Positions 1 through 5,239 of a stretch of 7,443 nt of DNA are shown here, piece after piece. A model generated the notes under the pieces. The model was given only the letters and a program-made list of their open reading frames with translations, was not told the DNA's origin and did not search any database. A program made the position numbers and the translations under genes. Position 1 is the first letter of the stretch, and the number at the start of each line of letters is the position of its first letter. Source of the DNA: Anaerotignum sp. (GTDB taxonomy: Bacteria; Bacillota; Clostridia; Lachnospirales; Anaerotignaceae); contig JAHHTU010000051.1 in the NCBI GenBank assembly GCA_020024455.1, positions 1 through 7,443 on the forward strand, read 5' to 3'.

Positions 1-64
1 ATTGCAGTTGTTGGGTTAATCCGCATATCATTGATAAAAAACAATATTTATGCTCAGATAATAG

Positions 65-96
65 AAAGACAGAGGATTTTTCCTCTGTCTTTTTTT
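65..96 (+). terminator. Rho-independent terminator upstream of the lysis cassette
   Basis: A perfect 12-bp stem (AAAGACAGAGGA at 65-76 with its complement at 81-92) closes a TTTT loop and runs into seven T residues at 90-96. It would end + strand transcription from a gene to the left of the window. No CDS can be assigned to bases 1-64: one frame reads L-Q-L-L-G and stops at 17-19, which could be the tail of an upstream gene, but five codons cannot prove it. Confidence 0.85.
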
Positions 97-165
97 ATGC
101 AAAAAAGTTGGGACTTTTTGAGAGAAAGCATTTTTTATGCTCTGGAACAGAAAGGAGGAGAGCAG

Positions 166-423
166 ATGCAGATTGAAATTGGTTTGGCACTATCTTTGTT
201 GGGTGGTTTGTTGGGGGTATTGAGTTTTTTGCAGAGCAAAGAGAAATATCACAGCAAAGATGCGGCTTGGCGTGGAGCTGTGGACGCAAAGTTAGATATC
301 ATATTGCGTATGCAAAATGATATGGAAGAAGTCAGAAGTCTTTTGACAGAACATGAAGGGCGTATTGCAGTGGTGGAAAACAGTGCCAAATCCGCACATC
401 ACAGATTGGACGAGTATGCATAG
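166..423 (+). CDS. Small XhlA-like phage membrane protein (holin-associated)
   Basis: This 85-aa protein has one hydrophobic segment at about residues 5-22, then a charged helical region (about 35-85) likely to form a coiled coil, ending in K-S-A-H-H-R-L-D-E. That ending resembles the 'KxAHHRLD' tail of XhlA/haemolysin-type proteins that sit next to holins in Firmicutes phages and in PBSX. The ATG at 166 is chosen because AAAGGAGG lies at 151-158, seven bases upstream; the reading frame is open further left, but across a terminator. It is first in a lysis cassette, 22 bp before the holin. The likely role is at the membrane during host lysis, as a holin partner or accessory. The hydrophobic segment is at the N-terminus rather than the C-terminus as in classical XhlA, so equivalence is inferred from the tail motif and position. 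Confidence 0.75.
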   Translation: MQIEIGLALSLLGGLLGVLSFLQSKEKYHSKDAAWRGAVDAKLDIILRMQNDMEEVRSLLTEHEGRIAVVENSAKSAHHRLDEYA

Positions 424-445
424 TATATAGAGGGGAGGCAAACAA

Positions 446-673
446 ATGCATTTGAAAAAACGAATGAAAAATCCATGGTTTTGGGTGGGGTTGGTCGGCG
501 TGGTGCTGACAGCCACAGGGGCAAATCCGGAATTGTTTACCAGTTGGGAAATACTGGTGCAAGAAATCAAGGCGGTATTGTGTAATCCGTATTTATTGGG
601 AACTGCTTGTTTGGCAATTTTGGGGGTGCTGGTTGACCCAAGTACAAATGGTATATTAGACAAAGAAAAATAG
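446..673 (+). CDS. Phage holin, phi LC3 family
   Basis: This 75-aa protein starts with a short basic segment (M-H-L-K-K-R-M-K-N), has hydrophobic segments at about residues 11-28 and 48-63, and ends in V-D-P-S-T-N-G-I-L-D. The ending matches the VDPTTxGLxD signature of phi LC3-type holins, as do length and topology. Holins of this type oligomerise in the cytoplasmic membrane and open it so that endolysin reaches the wall. GGGGAGG at 432-438 lies seven bases before the ATG. A second Met at residue 7 (464) has no ribosome binding site of its own. The gene lies 22 bp after the XhlA-like gene and 15 bp before the amidase, the holin-endolysin order common in Firmicutes prophages and PBSX-like elements. 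Confidence 0.88.
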   Translation: MHLKKRMKNPWFWVGLVGVVLTATGANPELFTSWEILVQEIKAVLCNPYLLGTACLAILGVLVDPSTNGILDKEK

Positions 674-688
674 AAAGGAGAAAAAAAT

Positions 689-1465
689 ATGATTTGTATT
701 GCAGTAGATGATGGGCATGGGAAAGAAACAGCAGGAAAAAGAACACCACGTTTTGCAGATGGTTCTTATATGCCGGAAAATGATTTCAATGCAGGGGTGG
801 CAGATATGCTCATGCCGATGTTAAACCGTTGTGGTTTTCGCACCGTGGCAGTGGCAGCAGAAGATACAGATACACCGCTTTCTGTGAGAGTCAGACGAGC
901 CAATCAGGCAAAAGCAGATGCGTATATCAGTATACACGCAAATGCATTCGGGAATGGCTGGAATGATGCGAATGGTGTGGAAAGCTGGATTTATGACAAG
1001 GCAGATGCAAAAACAGTGCGTTTGGGCGAATTGGTACAAAAAGAATTGATACAAGCCACAAAAAGAAAAGACAGAGGGTTGAAGAAAAGCGGCTCTTTGT
1101 ATGTGCTAAATGCAACACATATGCCTGCGGTATTGGTGGAATGCGGTTTTATGACAAATCGGGAAGAAGCACAGTTGTTGTTGTCAAACGCTTATCGAAA
1201 AGATTGTGCAAAAGCCATTTGTAAAGCATTATGCAGCTATTTTGGTGTGGCGTATCAAGAGGAAGGAAATCAGCCGGAAGTGCAAAAAGAGGAGGAAGAA
1301 GATATGAAAAGATACCAAAAAGTGGAAGATTTGCCTTATGGCAAAGAAACAATACAAAAATTGATTGATGATGGTGTGTTATCTGGGGATAAAGAAGGGA
1401 ATTTGCATTTATCCGAAGATATGTTGCGTGTGTTTATGATATTGGATAGAAAAAATTTGCTGTGA
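689..1465 (+). CDS. N-acetylmuramoyl-L-alanine amidase (phage endolysin, Amidase_3)
   Basis: This 258-aa protein cleaves the amide bond between MurNAc and L-alanine of peptidoglycan. The catalytic domain covers about residues 1-187. Zinc ligands are H10 (in DDGHG), E30 and H83 (in SIHAN), and the catalytic glutamate is E151 (in VECGF). An acidic linker (about 188-205) leads to a C-terminal domain (206-258) whose pattern 'L-P-x(4)-I-x-K-L-I-D-x-G ... L-S-E-D-M-L-R-V-F-x-I-L-D-R' is typical of Firmicutes phage amidases and probably binds the wall. There is no signal peptide, as expected for a holin-released enzyme. AAAGGAG lies eight bases before the ATG. The linker carries a second Shine-Dalgarno and in-frame ATG (M206). 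It is the last gene of the cassette and is followed by a palindromic terminator. Confidence 0.93.
   Translation: MICIAVDDGHGKETAGKRTPRFADGSYMPENDFNAGVADMLMPMLNRCGFRTVAVAAEDTDTPLSVRVRRANQAKADAYISIHANAFGNGWNDANGVESWIYDKADAKTVRLGELVQKELIQATKRKDRGLKKSGSLYVLNATHMPAVLVECGFMTNREEAQLLLSNAYRKDCAKAICKALCSYFGVAYQEEGNQPEVQKEEEEDMKRYQKVEDLPYGKETIQKLIDDGVLSGDKEGNLHLSEDMLRVFMILDRKNLL
1289..1306 (+). promoter_or_regulatory. Internal Shine-Dalgarno and start codon within the endolysin gene
   Basis: GAGGAGG at 1289-1295 is followed, eight bases later, by an in-frame ATG at 1304 (endolysin codon 206). Initiation here would give a 53-aa protein consisting exactly of the C-terminal domain. The two GAG codons that form the site are unusual: 17 of the 20 Glu codons in this gene are GAA, and the only other GAG also lies in the linker. 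Internal starts that release the binding domain are known in clostridial phage endolysins such as CD27L and CTP1L. Use of this one is inferred. Confidence 0.6.
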
Positions 1466-1513
1466 CAAAAGCAAAACATGACAAACTCCTTAGCATATTG
1501 ATGTGAACGGAAG

Positions 1514-1543
1514 AAAGCCGATATGATATCATATCGGCTTTTT
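1514..1543 (+). terminator. Palindromic terminator after the endolysin gene
   Basis: Bases 1514-1541 form a perfect inverted repeat centred between 1527 and 1528 (arm AAAGCCGATATGAT), and the right arm ends in five T residues at 1539-1543. The lack of loop bases means a few central pairs must open. It ends the lysis cassette. On the minus strand the hairpin is also possible, with a shorter, interrupted T tract (TTTCTT). Confidence 0.82.
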
Positions 1544-1551
1544 GATAAAAA

Positions 1552-1580
1552 TTGACAAAAAATTCAAAATCATATATGAT
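1552..1580 (+). promoter_or_regulatory. Sigma-A promoter of the 42-aa peptide gene
   Basis: A consensus -35 (TTGACA, 1552-1557), an exact 17-bp spacer and a -10 of TATGAT (1575-1580, five of six) lie just after the lysis-cassette terminator. Transcription would begin near 1587 and give a transcript of about 205 nt ending at the 1753-1791 hairpin. This is the best promoter match in the window. Confidence 0.85.
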
Positions 1581-1612
1581 GTTAGTAAATATAAAAAAGG
1601 AGTGGTTGTATT

Positions 1613-1741
1613 ATGCATATGTTTGGAAATTTTGTCGCACTAAGCGGTGTAAGTGTGTTGGCATTTGCAGTAAAAGTTGTGATATATTATTTTGTAATAC
1701 GACTGGCTGTAAAACATGGAATACAAGATAGCGGAAAATAA
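1613..1741 (+). CDS. 42-aa single-helix membrane peptide, function unknown
   Basis: The ORF reads M-H-M-F-G-N-F-V-A-L and has a hydrophobic stretch at about residues 8-33, interrupted by K21 and R30, followed by a polar tail K-H-G-I-Q-D-S-G-K. It is preceded by AAAAAGGAG at 1594-1602, ten bases from the ATG, or sixteen from the alternative in-frame ATG at 1619. A near-consensus promoter and a private terminator make it a complete transcription unit, which argues strongly that it is real. I recognise no family. Size, composition and its place beside a phage lysis cassette recall short hydrophobic toxins of type I toxin-antitoxin systems found in Firmicutes prophages. It could equally be a small membrane regulator or a phage accessory peptide. 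Confidence 0.75.
   Translation: MHMFGNFVALSGVSVLAFAVKVVIYYFVIRLAVKHGIQDSGK
1686..1713 (-). promoter_or_regulatory. Possible antisense promoter inside the 42-aa ORF
   Basis: On the minus strand TTTACA (complement of 1708-1713; five of six for -35) is followed, after 16 bp, by AATAAT (complement of 1686-1691; five of six for -10). A transcript from it would start near 1679, cover the start codon and ribosome binding site of the peptide gene and could end at the 1514-1541 palindrome, about 165 nt. Matches of this quality also arise by chance in AT-rich DNA. Confidence 0.3.
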
Positions 1742-1752
1742 TCAAAAAAAAT

Positions 1753-1791
1753 AAAAACCAAGAGAAATGAAAAAACATTCTCTTGGTTTTT
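1753..1791. terminator. Bidirectional terminator between the 42-aa ORF and dapB
   Basis: A 14-bp perfect stem (arms 1753-1766 and 1778-1791, AAAAACCAAGAGAA and its complement) can be extended by further pairs around a bulged A, leaving an A-rich loop. T tracts follow on both strands (TTTTTGTTTT on +, TTTTTATTTTTTT on -). It ends the small peptide gene from the left and dapB, whose stop codon is four bases away, from the right. Confidence 0.88.
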
Positions 1792-1794
1792 GTT

Positions 1795-2553
1795 TTATGC
1801 TTGTGTCAGCACTTCTTTCATGGTATATAATCCGGCAGGTTTGCCTGCCAAAAATTTTGCGGCTTTGACTGCACCAACAGCGAATACTTCACGGCTGGAA
1901 GCATGATGGCTGAGTGTGATGACTTCGTCACGTCCTGCAAACATGACATCATGTTCGCCAACGATGTTGCCGCCTCTGACAGCATGGATACCGATTTCGT
2001 TACGTTCTCTTTTTTCTCTGGTTTGGGAACGGTCATATACATAATGGAATGCATCGTCCATCGCATCATTGATGGCATCTGCCAAAGCAAGTGCAGTACC
2101 ACTGGGGGCGTCAATTTTTTGATTGTGATGTTTTTCTACAATTTCAATATCAAAATTGGCATCATACAAAATCTGTGCGGCACGTTGCACCAATTCAAAA
2201 AGCAAATTGACACCGATGGACATATTTGCAGATTTCAAAACGGCTACTTGGTTTGCCGTTTGTTCCAGTTGTGTTTGTGTGTCATCAGAAAGTGCCGTGG
2301 TGCAAATCACAACGGGAATTTGTTTTTCTGCGGCAAATGTCAACAATGCAGGCACAGCAGTTGCAGTGGAAAAGTCAATGATGACATCTGCATGAATGTC
2401 ACAAGCCGCAGGGGTTGCAAATACAGGAAAATCCATCACAGGTGTGGAAGGGTCGATGCCTGCGACAACTTGGCAGTTTGCGTCATTTTTTACCAATTCC
2501 GCAACCACACGTCCCATTTTACCGCCACAACCATGTATTATTATATTTGTCAT
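1795..2553 (-). CDS. dapB: 4-hydroxy-tetrahydrodipicolinate reductase
   Basis: DapB reduces the product of DapA to tetrahydrodipicolinate with NAD(P)H in the cytoplasm, on the route to diaminopimelate, lysine and, in sporulating cells, dipicolinate. The 252-aa protein has the nucleotide-binding loop GCGGKMG at residues 8-14 and the substrate and catalytic signature E-K-H-H-N-Q-K-I-D-A-P-S-G-T-A at 140-154, including the conserved histidine pair (142-143) and K146. Length is normal for the family. The frame is open further upstream and holds other Met codons, but AAAGGAG lies eight bases before the ATG at 2553, while the in-frame ATG two codons earlier is too close to it. It is the last gene of asd-dapA-dapB, 65 bp after dapA, with a terminator-like hairpin between. 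Confidence 0.96.
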   Translation of the reverse strand: MTNIIIHGCGGKMGRVVAELVKNDANCQVVAGIDPSTPVMDFPVFATPAACDIHADVIIDFSTATAVPALLTFAAEKQIPVVICTTALSDDTQTQLEQTANQVAVLKSANMSIGVNLLFELVQRAAQILYDANFDIEIVEKHHNQKIDAPSGTALALADAINDAMDDAFHYVYDRSQTREKRERNEIGIHAVRGGNIVGEHDVMFAGRDEVITLSHHASSREVFAVGAVKAAKFLAGKPAGLYTMKEVLTQA

Positions 2554-2578
2554 AAACATATCTCCTTTTGATTGTATG

Positions 2579-2609
2579 AAAAAGACGAAACGAAATGTTT
2601 CGTCTTTTT
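2579..2609 (-). terminator. Intercistronic terminator-like hairpin between dapA and dapB
   Basis: A perfect 13-bp stem (AAAAAGACGAAAC with GTTTCGTCTTTTT) closes a 5-nt loop at 2592-2596. On the minus strand the right arm ends in five T residues, as in an intrinsic terminator; the sequence then continues C-A-T-A-C, so the T tract is short. It lies 10 bases after the dapA stop and 25 bases before dapB. It may reduce dapB transcription relative to asd and dapA, or protect the 3' end of a processed asd-dapA message. Confidence 0.65.
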
Positions 2610-2618
2610 GCATGATTT

Positions 2619-3503
2619 TTATTGTAATAAGCCATATGCTTGCATGGCTGTTTTGAGCGTTGCAAGGTTTTTCTCTTCCATTGTGCAAAGTGGCAATAAA
2701 CAGTCCCCAACTTGATAGCCCATCAGACCCAAAGCGGTTTTAACAGGAATGGGATTGACTTCACAGAACAAAGCATTGATAAGGTCAATGGCTTCCAGTT
2801 GCAATTTTGCTGCACCTGCCAAATCGCCTGCCATAAATTTTGCAACTATATCATGGGTTTGTTGTGGGGCAATGTTGGAAAGTACAGAAATGACACCTTT
2901 TGCACCCAATGCAAGCATGGGAACGATTTGGTCATCGTTACCGCTGTAAATATCAAAGTCTGGGCCACAAAGAGCAGCAATTTCTGCAATTTGGGAAAAA
3001 TTACCGCTTGCCTCTTTGATGGCAACGATATTTTGTACTTTGGATAATTCCAAAACGGTTTTTGGTGCAATGTTACAGCCGGTACGTCCGGGCACATTAT
3101 ATAAAATAATGGGTATGGAAACGCTTTCGGCAATTGCGGTATAATGCAATACCAGTCCTTTTTGTGTTGCTTTATTGTAATACGGTGTTACCAGCAACAG
3201 AGCATCTGCACCGGCTTTTTCACAAGCTTTTGAAAGTTCGATAGCGTGTTGTGTACTGTTGCTGCCCGCACCTGCAATAACAGGCACACGACCATTGGCA
3301 ACTTCTTTTGCAAAACGGACACATTCGATTTGGTCTGCATCGGACAATGTGGACGCTTCCCCGGTTGTGCCACAAATAATCAATGCATCTGTATGATGTG
3401 CAATTTGAAATTCAATCAGTTTTTTCATTTCATCAAAACGAACACTGCCGTCGGGATTGGTTGGTGTAACCAAGGCGACACCTGCACCTGTAAAAATGGA
3501 CAT
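2619..3503 (-). CDS. dapA: 4-hydroxy-tetrahydrodipicolinate synthase
   Basis: DapA condenses pyruvate with aspartate semialdehyde, the committed step of diaminopimelate and lysine synthesis. The 294-aa (beta/alpha)8 protein has the G-T-T-G-E pyruvate-binding motif at 45-49, the T-P-Y-Y-N segment at 106-110, the catalytic tyrosine Y135 in L-Y-N-V-P-G-R, R140, and the Schiff-base lysine K163 in A-I-K-E-A-S-G. Length is typical. AAGGAGG lies eight bases before the ATG. It starts 36 bp after asd in the same direction with no promoter or terminator visible between, so it shares the lysine-riboswitch-controlled transcript. Family members also include N-acetylneuraminate lyase, but motifs and neighbours make DapA clear. 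Confidence 0.97.
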   Translation of the reverse strand: MSIFTGAGVALVTPTNPDGSVRFDEMKKLIEFQIAHHTDALIICGTTGEASTLSDADQIECVRFAKEVANGRVPVIAGAGSNSTQHAIELSKACEKAGADALLLVTPYYNKATQKGLVLHYTAIAESVSIPIILYNVPGRTGCNIAPKTVLELSKVQNIVAIKEASGNFSQIAEIAALCGPDFDIYSGNDDQIVPMLALGAKGVISVLSNIAPQQTHDIVAKFMAGDLAGAAKLQLEAIDLINALFCEVNPIPVKTALGLMGYQVGDCLLPLCTMEEKNLATLKTAMQAYGLLQ

Positions 3504-3539
3504 AAAGAAAACCTCCTTCTTCTTATTACTGAAATAAAA

Positions 3540-4535
3540 TTACTGCATATTTTTGATAATTTCTTCTGCAATTTGTACAGCGTTTGTGGCTGCACCTTTT
3601 CTGATGTTGTCTGCAACAACCCACAGGTTGACACCGCTTTCCACGCTTTCATCACGACGTACTCTACCGATATATACTTCGTCATGTCCTGCAACATTGA
3701 CAGCAAGCGGATATTCATTGGATTGTGCATCGTTTTGCAATACAACCCCTTTTGCTTGGCGTAATGTTTCAATCAAATCATCTAATACAAATGGTTTTTC
3801 AAATTCTACGTTGATGGATTCGCTGTGACAATCAAATACAGGAACACGCACTGTGGTTGCGGTAACACGCATATTGTCATTATGCAAAATTTTTCTGGTT
3901 TCATCTACCATTTTCATTTCTTCTTTTGTATAGCCATTATCTAAGAATACATCAATATGTGGCAAGCAGTTGTTTGCAATGGGGTGAGGGAATTTTTTGG
4001 GAGCTTCGCCTTTCAAACCATTTTCCAAATCCTGCCAGCCGGCAACACCGGCACCGGATACGGCTTGGTAAGTGGAGTATACCACACGTTTGATTTTGTA
4101 TTTATCGTCTAAGGGTTTCAATGCAACCATTGCTTGTATCGTGGAGCAGTTGGGGTTTGCGATGATGTTTTTGTGCCAAGCAATATCTTCGGGATTGACT
4201 TCCGGTACAATCAAAGGCACATTTTTGTCCATACGCCATTGGGAGCTGTTATCAATGACAATACAACCATGTTCTGCGGCAATGGGAGCAAATTTTGCAC
4301 TTGTGCCGCCGCCGGCAGAGAACAAAGCAATATCAATGGGTTTGTCAAAAGAATGTTCATTCAATTCTTCTACAATATATTCTTTGCCGTTAAATTCCAA
4401 TTTAGAACCGGCAGAACGACTGGAAGCCATAACATAGAAATTTTCAATAGGCAGTTGTCTTTCTTCCAAGACTTTCAAAAATGTTCTGCCCACCATACCG
4501 GTAGCACCCACAACAGCAAGATTGATTTTTTTCAT
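3540..4535 (-). CDS. asd: Aspartate-semialdehyde dehydrogenase
   Basis: Asd reduces aspartyl phosphate to aspartate semialdehyde with NADPH, the branch-point metabolite for lysine, threonine and methionine. The 331-aa protein has the N-terminal dinucleotide loop G-A-T-G-M-V-G (10-16), phosphate-binding S-S-R (38-40), S-A-G-G-G (73-77), catalytic C130 in N-P-N-C-S-T, Q157 in T-Y-Q-A-V-S-G-A-G, the catalytic-base histidine H237 in D-C-H-S, and K-G-A-A-T-N-A-V-Q near the C-terminus. The frame is open 18 codons further upstream, but GAAGGG lies eight bases before the ATG at 4535, and MKKINLAVVG is the usual family start. It is the first gene of the operon and directly follows the lysine riboswitch. 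Confidence 0.97.
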   Translation of the reverse strand: MKKINLAVVGATGMVGRTFLKVLEERQLPIENFYVMASSRSAGSKLEFNGKEYIVEELNEHSFDKPIDIALFSAGGGTSAKFAPIAAEHGCIVIDNSSQWRMDKNVPLIVPEVNPEDIAWHKNIIANPNCSTIQAMVALKPLDDKYKIKRVVYSTYQAVSGAGVAGWQDLENGLKGEAPKKFPHPIANNCLPHIDVFLDNGYTKEEMKMVDETRKILHNDNMRVTATTVRVPVFDCHSESINVEFEKPFVLDDLIETLRQAKGVVLQNDAQSNEYPLAVNVAGHDEVYIGRVRRDESVESGVNLWVVADNIRKGAATNAVQIAEEIIKNMQ

Positions 4536-4590
4536 AATGAAGACCCTTCTTTCTTTTGTCATTTGGTGTAGAAATACGTTTTTCAACAAT

Positions 4591-4615
4591 AAAAAAAGCC
4601 GACCGAACGCCGACT
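4591..4615 (-). terminator. Riboswitch expression-platform terminator upstream of asd
   Basis: On the minus strand AGUCGGC (4615-4609) pairs with GUCGGCU (4603-4597) across a GUUCG loop, with two G-U wobbles, and is followed by a run of T (complement of 4591-4597). It sits 56 bases before the asd start and would stop transcription when the aptamer holds lysine. A second, stable stem-loop just upstream (4627-4650, CGUAUA with UAUACG) separates it from the aptamer. Confidence 0.8.
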
Positions 4616-4666
4616 ATTACAAACTGCGTATACTTTCAGAAAGATATACGACCGATATTTGTTTTC

Positions 4667-4828
4667 GTAGCGCTCCATTGTATGACAATGACAATCATAC
4701 GGCTATTAACCGCACAACCAGAAAAAGACAGATAAGGCTGTCATTTTCTTCGGCATACTCCCCTTTCAACAAGCCTCATGTATCCCTTATGATATTGGCT
4801 TGCTTACTCTTGAAAAATGCACCTCTAC
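4667..4828 (-). ncRNA. Lysine riboswitch (L box) aptamer controlling asd-dapA-dapB
   Basis: Reading the minus strand, the conserved L-box blocks occur in order: AGAGGUGC (4826-4819), AAGAGUA (4811-4805), GAAAGGGGA (4767-4759), GCCGAAG (4754-4748), a G-G-U-U-G junction, then a U-G-U-C-A ... U-G-G-A-G-C-G-C-U-A-C segment ending at 4667. The outer GUAG (4828-4825) pairs with CUAC (4670-4667) to form P1. The order and wording match the Bacillus lysC L box. Lysine binding should favour the terminator at 4591-4615, so asd, dapA and dapB are shut off when lysine is plentiful. Confidence 0.94.
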
Positions 4829-4856
4829 TTTATAAAAAATATGTAGTTATGGCATA

Positions 4857-4885
4857 AGTCTAACACTGTCTTGTTAGATTGTCAA
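4857..4885 (-). promoter_or_regulatory. Sigma-A promoter of the asd operon
   Basis: On the minus strand TTGACA (complement of 4880-4885) is followed, after exactly 17 bp, by TAGACT (complement of 4857-4862; four of six for -10). Transcription would begin near 4850, about 22 bases before the riboswitch P1 stem, which is the expected arrangement. The spacer holds a 7-bp inverted repeat. Confidence 0.75.
4859..4878. repeat. Inverted repeat within the asd promoter spacer
   Basis: TCTAACA and TGTTAGA flank CTGTCT, a perfect 7-bp dyad of 20 bp that occupies most of the spacer and touches the -10. This is the position of a repressor operator. It also lies in the divergent interval before the spore-protein gene. 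It could be chance in AT-rich DNA. Confidence 0.45.
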
Positions 4886-4971
4886 ACATTTCCTACATAA
4901 ATTTTGAAAAATTTTTTAAGATAATACAAAAATATGAAGAATACAATATTTTCGCAAAAGGAGTTTGAGAT

Positions 4972-5166
4972 ATGAAAAAAGAATTGACACCAGAACAAAA
5001 AGCAGATTTGAAAATGAAATATGAAATTGCGGAAGAATTGGGATTGACCGATAAAATCGCAGCATATGGGTGGAAAGGTCTGACTGCGAGAGAAAGCGGA
5101 AAAATTGGCGGGATTATGGGAAAAAAGAAGAAAATGCAAAAACAAAACAAACAAATAAAATCATAA
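4972..5166 (+). CDS. Small acid-soluble spore protein, alpha/beta type
   Basis: This 64-aa protein shows the alpha/beta SASP pattern: K-Y-E-I-A-E-E-L-G-L at 16-25 and L-T-A-R-E-S-G-K-I-G-G at 37-47. The E18-I19-A20 step matches the cleavage site of the germination protease GPR. Proteins of this family coat DNA in the forespore, protect it from UV and heat, and are degraded to amino acids on germination. Unlike longer Bacillus members it ends in a lysine-rich tail (K-K-K-K-M-Q-K-Q-N-K-Q). AAAGGAG lies eight bases before the ATG. It is divergent from the asd operon. I could not find a convincing sigma-G promoter in the 86 bases upstream, although the protein type predicts one. No terminator is visible after it. 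Confidence 0.88.
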   Translation: MKKELTPEQKADLKMKYEIAEELGLTDKIAAYGWKGLTARESGKIGGIMGKKKKMQKQNKQIKS

Positions 5167-5173
5167 AAAAATA

Positions 5174-5202
5174 TTGCTTTTCCAGCCAAAAAACAGTATA
5201 AT
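5174..5202 (+). promoter_or_regulatory. Promoter of the methyltransferase-hslO-NUDIX unit
   Basis: A perfect -10 (TATAAT, 5197-5202) lies 17 bp after a weak -35 (TTGCTT, 5174-5179). The predicted start near 5209 lies downstream of the earliest in-frame ATG (5174), so that ATG cannot be used from this promoter. The message would cover the three genes up to 7400. Confidence 0.65.
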
Positions 5203-5239
5203 TTTAGATTATGGCATGAGAAAGGCGGAATATGGTTCG

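Noticed and set aside
90..140. Repeated TTTTTTATGC motif (90-100, 131-140, and again at 7394-7404)
   Set aside because: Two copies are simply the T tracts of terminators followed by ATGC; with poly-T so common here the similarity is probably chance.
446..466. Dual-start holin (Met1 and Met7 separated by basic residues, as in lambda S107/S105)
   Set aside because: The second ATG at 464 has no Shine-Dalgarno and no RNA structure is evident, so only the first start is supported.
1466..1513. Phage attachment site or tRNA next to the lysis cassette
   Set aside because: No tRNA-like structure and no repeat of this segment was seen elsewhere in the window; the other phage end is not available for comparison.
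1903..2571. Long + strand open frame opposite dapB (222 codons)
   Set aside because: It is cysteine- and histidine-rich with no family resemblance and no ribosome binding site, and it lies wholly opposite dapB, which has clear motifs: an antisense shadow.
4886..4971. Sigma-G promoter for the spore protein gene
   Set aside because: ACATA and GATAATA look partly right, but the spacing is about 20 bp and both boxes have mismatches; not strong enough to annotate.
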